33,627 nucleotides of DNA from a virus. A model generated the notes under the pieces. The model saw only the letters and a program-made list of their open reading frames with translations, searched no databases and was not told the origin of the DNA. How positions within the stretch are numbered: the first letter of the stretch is position 1; each line of letters begins with the position of its first letter. The stretch is from positions 1 through 33,627 of the IMG/VR virus record IMGVR_UViG_3300043823_000509. One strand, written 5' to 3'. Position numbers and translations under genes: made by a program. Positions 32,301-33,627 of the stretch are shown piece after piece.

Positions 32301-33627
32301 GAGCCAGTGGCTCCTTGAAAACCCTGCGTCCCCTGATTACCTTGATATCCCTGTGGACCAGTTGTGCCTTGGTAGCCCTGCGTGCCTTGAACGCCCTGAG
32401 AACCTTGTGAGCCAGTCGAACCAGTCGAACCCTGCGAACCTTGGAATCCTTGGTTGCCCTGTGAGCCGGTAGCACCTGTTACGCCCTGGAACCCCTGATA
32501 TCCCTGTACACCAGTTGCGCCGTCGAGATTGACGGTCCATGAGGTGAATGTACCAGAGCCGGTAAAGTCGGTTGCTGTTGCGGTCATCGCCCCGGTCGAG
32601 TGATTGTATGTGTTGACCGTTGCGTGCATGAAGTGCGTCGTATCGTATGAGATAACGATGCTTTGGTTAAGCGTATAGGCGAGACCCGTACCGATGGTGA
32701 AGGAAAGAGCACCGGTAGCGAGGGTCATCGACGAGGAACTTGATGTTTGGTACTGGTCACCAGTTACACCCTGGACACCCTGGTTGCCTTGATAGCCCTG
32801 GAATCCTTGTGCGCCCTGTGAACCCTGTGAACCCTGCGAACCGGTTGAGCCGGTCGAACCCTGTGAGCCAGTCGTGCCTTGGGCACCAGTGGACCCCTGG
32901 TAACCCTGGAATCCTTGATTGCCCTGCGAGCCCTGAACGCCTTGGCTACCCTGACTCCCCTGAGGTCCGGTGAACCCCTGATTTCCCTGGGGACCTTGCG
33001 TTCCAGTTGTTCCCTGGGGACCTTGCGAGCCGGTTGCTCCAGTTGCTCCCTGGGTACCCTGCGGACCTGTTACGCCCGTAAAGCCCTGTGTGCCCTGAGC
33101 ACCCTGTGAGCCGGTTACTCCCTGCGAGCCTTGTGGACCCGTTGCCCCCTGATAGCCCTGAAAGCCTTGGTGACCTTGCGTGCCTTGCGTGCCTTGCGTG
33201 CCTTGGGCGCCGGTAACACCCGTCAATCCCTGCGTTCCCTGAACGCCCTGTGTTCCTTGGAGACCTTGCGGACCCTGCTGACCAGTTAAACCCGTTGCCC
33301 CCTGGACGCCTTGTTGCCCGATGACGCCCTGCAAGCCCTGTGTTCCCTGAACGCCCTGAACTCCCTGAACTCCCTGGACTCCCTGGTTTCCCTGGTAACC
33401 CTGTGGTCCAATGTTCTGAGTCCACGTAACGACACCGTTTTTTACCGCAACAATTTGCCCCTCGGAGCCAATCGGCAATCGAGACATTTGGTTCTGCCCA
33501 CTTCCGATGAGCAGGTCACCCGAAGACTGGATTTGTCCAATTGTTTGAGATGCGGCTTGGTTTGCCTCTTCCAAATCTGTTGCTGTTACAACGGGTACTA
33601 CTGGCTCGCCAGCACCATGTGCTGATG
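26372..33627 (-). CDS. Giant collagen-like fibre protein, 5' end cut by window
   Basis: The frame is open from the right edge to TAA at 26372, giving at least 2,417 residues; no ATG is in frame near the edge, so the start lies outside. The N-terminal part GDLLIGSGQNQMSRLPIGSEGQIVAVKNGVVTWTQ is a phage-fibre motif. The rest alternates collagen-like Gly-X-Gln blocks with at least eight globular islands: beta modules (about 32520-32757, 30505-30775), a DFYLKTTDGSVWQ module (32053-32205), a chitin/cellulose-binding-like module (31330-31490), unknown beta domains (31527-31795, 29930-30210, 27950-28425) and a TIDG...GQRILVKNQTDNRQNGIYTL module (28465-28905). The C-terminal domain (26372-27225) is an Asn/Ser-rich beta head. 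It is expected to trimerise into a very long fibre. Confidence 0.88.
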   Translation of the reverse strand, partial: SAHGAGEPVVPVVTATDLEEANQAASQTIGQIQSSGDLLIGSGQNQMSRLPIGSEGQIVAVKNGVVTWTQNIGPQGYQGNQGVQGVQGVQGVQGTQGLQGVIGQQGVQGATGLTGQQGPQGLQGTQGVQGTQGLTGVTGAQGTQGTQGTQGHQGFQGYQGATGPQGSQGVTGSQGAQGTQGFTGVTGPQGTQGATGATGSQGPQGTTGTQGPQGNQGFTGPQGSQGSQGVQGSQGNQGFQGYQGSTGAQGTTGSQGSTGSTGSQGSQGSQGAQGFQGYQGNQGVQGVTGDQYQTSSSSSMTLATGALSFTIGTGLAYTLNQSIVISYDTTHFMHATVNTYNHSTGAMTATATDFTGSGTFTSWTVNLDGATGVQGYQGFQGVTGATGSQGNQGFQGSQGSTGSTGSQGSQGVQGTQGYQGTTGPQGYQGNQGTQGFQGATGSTGSQGNQGFQGFQGVQGNQGYQGNQGNQGNQGNRGTEWFEGTSNPLSTIPGIQNGDFYLKTTDGSVWQYNSSNSTWYGIGNITGPQGFQGFQGNQGFQGFQGFQGLQGVQGSQGYQGPQGNQGFQGNQGVTGSQGSTGTQGYQGSQGVQGYQGNQGYQGFQGPQGPQGSSAYTQIFHDPSVSITVGGTYGFGAVDASAFISRQTVLIWQDGSNYAFGNVDSIDDATGYLGQGTTVVNVYIISIYGTLTSEYLWLYLSGEQGPQGYQGNQGPGFFYTGGWQSTTAYVIGDTVSYNGSSYFASQASTNKEPDTNPSYWAVLAVEGAQGVTGLQGYQGDQGFQGFQGVQGAQGATGLTGSPGLEGPQGASGSQGSQGFTGPQGSQGQTGYQGFQGVQGFQGTTGSQGNQGFQGFQGFQGSVGSTGGTGPQGVTGSQGVQGSTGATGAQGSQGNQGYQGAQGNQGFQGAQGNQGVQGSTGSQGSQGYQGATGSQGSQGYQGSQGYQGNQGPQSDRYLTSSTTLLTLSSYSLNSVATLTVGANLAYSLGEAVTICYVDDRSIFINGQIVGYDSSSGALEIVVTYTNSYSNQLGSWIVNLAGEVGPQGFQGPQGYQGSTGSQGTQGAQGVQGVQGFQGVTGATGSQGLQGNQGYQGVQGSTGATGSQGTQGNQGYQGSTGATGSQGTQGHQGYQGNQGFQGASYDGITCDTSLQTTSGGATYINGTWNLDAPNGTGAFQVGDIVRLVDQTIGSSFYYTGEVTLLPNSSSFYFFVTGFGGTAVSDPSATWRLQLSGLTGVQGSTGAQGSQGFQGSQGNQGYQGFQGATGAQGSTGAQGTTGSQGATGSQGSTGSQGSTGAQGSTGAQGFQGNQGFQGSQGATGATGAQGTQGFQGTQGNQGFQGYQGSTGDTGSQGSTGAQGSTGAQGSQGFQGYQGSTGSTGAQGSQGFQGTQGNQGNQGFQGYQGFQGTQGNQGTTGAQGSTGSTGAQGSQGYQGVQGTQGYQGNQGSTGLQGSTGAQGYQGYQGVQGVQGSTGSQGSTGAQGPQGYQGFQGYQGVTGAQGTQGNQGTTGSQGSTGSQGSTGSQGAQGTQGTQGVQGNQGFQGYQGSTGSQGTQGFQGYQGNQGYQGNQGYQGVSGSNNAHQSAVVATTANLAATYTAGTADADNGYGVGATLTMSAVGTLTIDGYTPLVGQRILVKNQTDNRQNGIYTLTTGGNSTTSAVLTRATDYDNHLEGQVEQGDYLFVTDGTTQANSSWVQYIYGSNSDGAIKIGTDNIDFAEVAGVGPQGAQGATGAGGALGYYGAFYSDVTQSATANTPTAVTIDGTYGANGVSLGSSSHIIMANVATYQFQFTLQFNNSSNSNENVNVWIRYMGSDWGNSNDIVTVPAKSGNVAGQIIYTSSFVGTSANPNDYIEIYWMTPSTGVTLLASVAGSNYPATPSVIANITQVMYTQLGPQGNQGTQGHQGFQGFQGLQGSTGSQGSTGAQGSTGSQGNQGFQGYQGNQGATGLQGNQGTQGNQGYQGPQGNQGATGAQGSTGAQGATGSQGTQGVQGATGSQGSTGAQGTQGYQGPQGYQGTQGTQGNQGFQGTQGHQGVQGLYVSDDGIAPSDTSLLWYDETATAVPGVGPQGTQGSQGTQGTQGATGSQGNQGFQGSTGPQGTQGVQGSTGSQGSQGSQGSQGAQGAQGSQGNQGTQGATPTAPYTLTSSGTSDPLTINSNNGHGGTNFAGMVTLTNTSSGATNGTKYIRINPTGGLEVLNSGYTSAVFSIADNGLVGLPQASVTSNLPTTNAINLNNNGYLFDDGNLHLHSGSGTLWINATDGSAVQVNTEINSGNGGLYVGGPISSSVNTGNAYISQVSQSGLDTAFNTSLAMDNLNVRIYANGGSAGLIQASAVSGTFTAYVTTIEIVAGSSITSQTNSSGISFTAGTWTSINAVHTISSGGDVIIAHIMDKTNFRVYRVTCIHGDATTGGHITIERLG
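27225..33415 (-). repeat. Discontinuous Gly-X-Gln collagen blocks of the giant fibre
   Basis: Nine-base units encoding G-X-Q or G-X-T triplets fill most of this span, interrupted by the globular islands listed for the gene. X is mainly Thr, Tyr, Phe, Val, Ser, Ala, Asn or Pro. Proline at Y is essentially absent. A few neighbouring units are identical in DNA (near 33345-33380 and 33175-33205), but most differ by synonymous changes. Confidence 0.9.

Noticed and set aside
20725-33415. Dense short repeats that could suggest a CRISPR array
   Set aside because: Unit length is nine bases, in frame and coding G-X-Q triplets; there are no spacer-separated palindromic repeats or cas genes.
26372-33574. 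TTG at 33574 as the start of the giant fibre gene
   Set aside because: The frame remains open to the right edge with sensible sequence (HGAGEPVVPVVTATD) and no ribosome site near 33574, so the gene is treated as 5'-partial.
22901-33625. Many open frames in other phases of the collagen-like genes
   Set aside because: The nine-base repeat keeps stop codons out of several frames. Their low-complexity products (LRTLVAL, PGSPGNPG-like) have no independent support.
20299-33627. Idea that the P4H-like enzymes hydroxylate collagen repeats as in animals
   Set aside because: Animal P4H needs Pro in the Y position. Here Y is Gln, Thr or Ser and Pro occurs mainly at X, so the collagen blocks are poor substrates; the Pro-rich rod was kept as the candidate instead.

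Overview
The window is a 33.6 kb piece of a tailed-phage genome, and every credible gene lies on the minus strand, so transcription runs from base 33627 toward base 1. A tape measure protein, two tail-tube-like proteins, a lambda G/GT-type frameshifted tail chaperone pair and no tail sheath point to a long, non-contractile (siphovirus) tail. The connector set (adaptor, head closure, HK97 gp10-like, tail terminator) and the small proteins around the tail tube recall phages of Actinobacteria, while the oxygenase cluster and collagen-like fibres recall uncultured aquatic phages and cyanophages. The host cannot be fixed from this sequence. Both ends are cut inside genes.

In order of transcription, bases 33627-19189 are a fibre region. 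It starts with a giant collagen-like protein (at least 2,417 residues, N-terminus outside the window). Three shorter collagen-like paralogues follow, sharing the same N-cap and C-terminal head (25200-26372, 22224-23915, 20299-21168). Between them lie two glycine-rich adhesin-like proteins and a proline-rich accessory protein. The last gene is an unusual protein with an Fn3-like domain, a Pro-Pro-Tyr rod and a complete Hint (hedgehog/intein) self-processing domain. Several neighbouring genes overlap as TAATG or TGATG, which suggests translational coupling.

Bases 19189-13325 hold nine tightly overlapping enzyme-like genes. Five look like 2-oxoglutarate/Fe(II) dioxygenases with recognisable HxD...H sites (two of them a paralogous pair). 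One is a cupin/JmjC-like protein, two are DUF6065-like paralogues, and one is a distantly similar phage protein. The cluster is stop-start coupled to the Hint/polyproline gene. A testable idea is that it hydroxylates a virion protein, the Pro-rich rod being a better candidate than the collagen repeats, which almost lack proline at the Y position.

Bases 13247-10459 carry the head-tail connector genes. A 93-residue gene (10133-10414) has its own extended -10 promoter and a strong intrinsic terminator. Bases 10028-5159 hold the tail core: a small protein, two tandem tail-tube paralogues, the chaperone pair with a GGGAAAA slippery site at 8034-8028, and the tape measure gene. Bases 5121-1 are an open, 3'-truncated gene for a very large tail protein with beta-propeller and Ig-like repeats.

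No tRNA, CRISPR array, integrase, transposase or replication gene was seen. All non-coding gaps are shorter than 110 bases.
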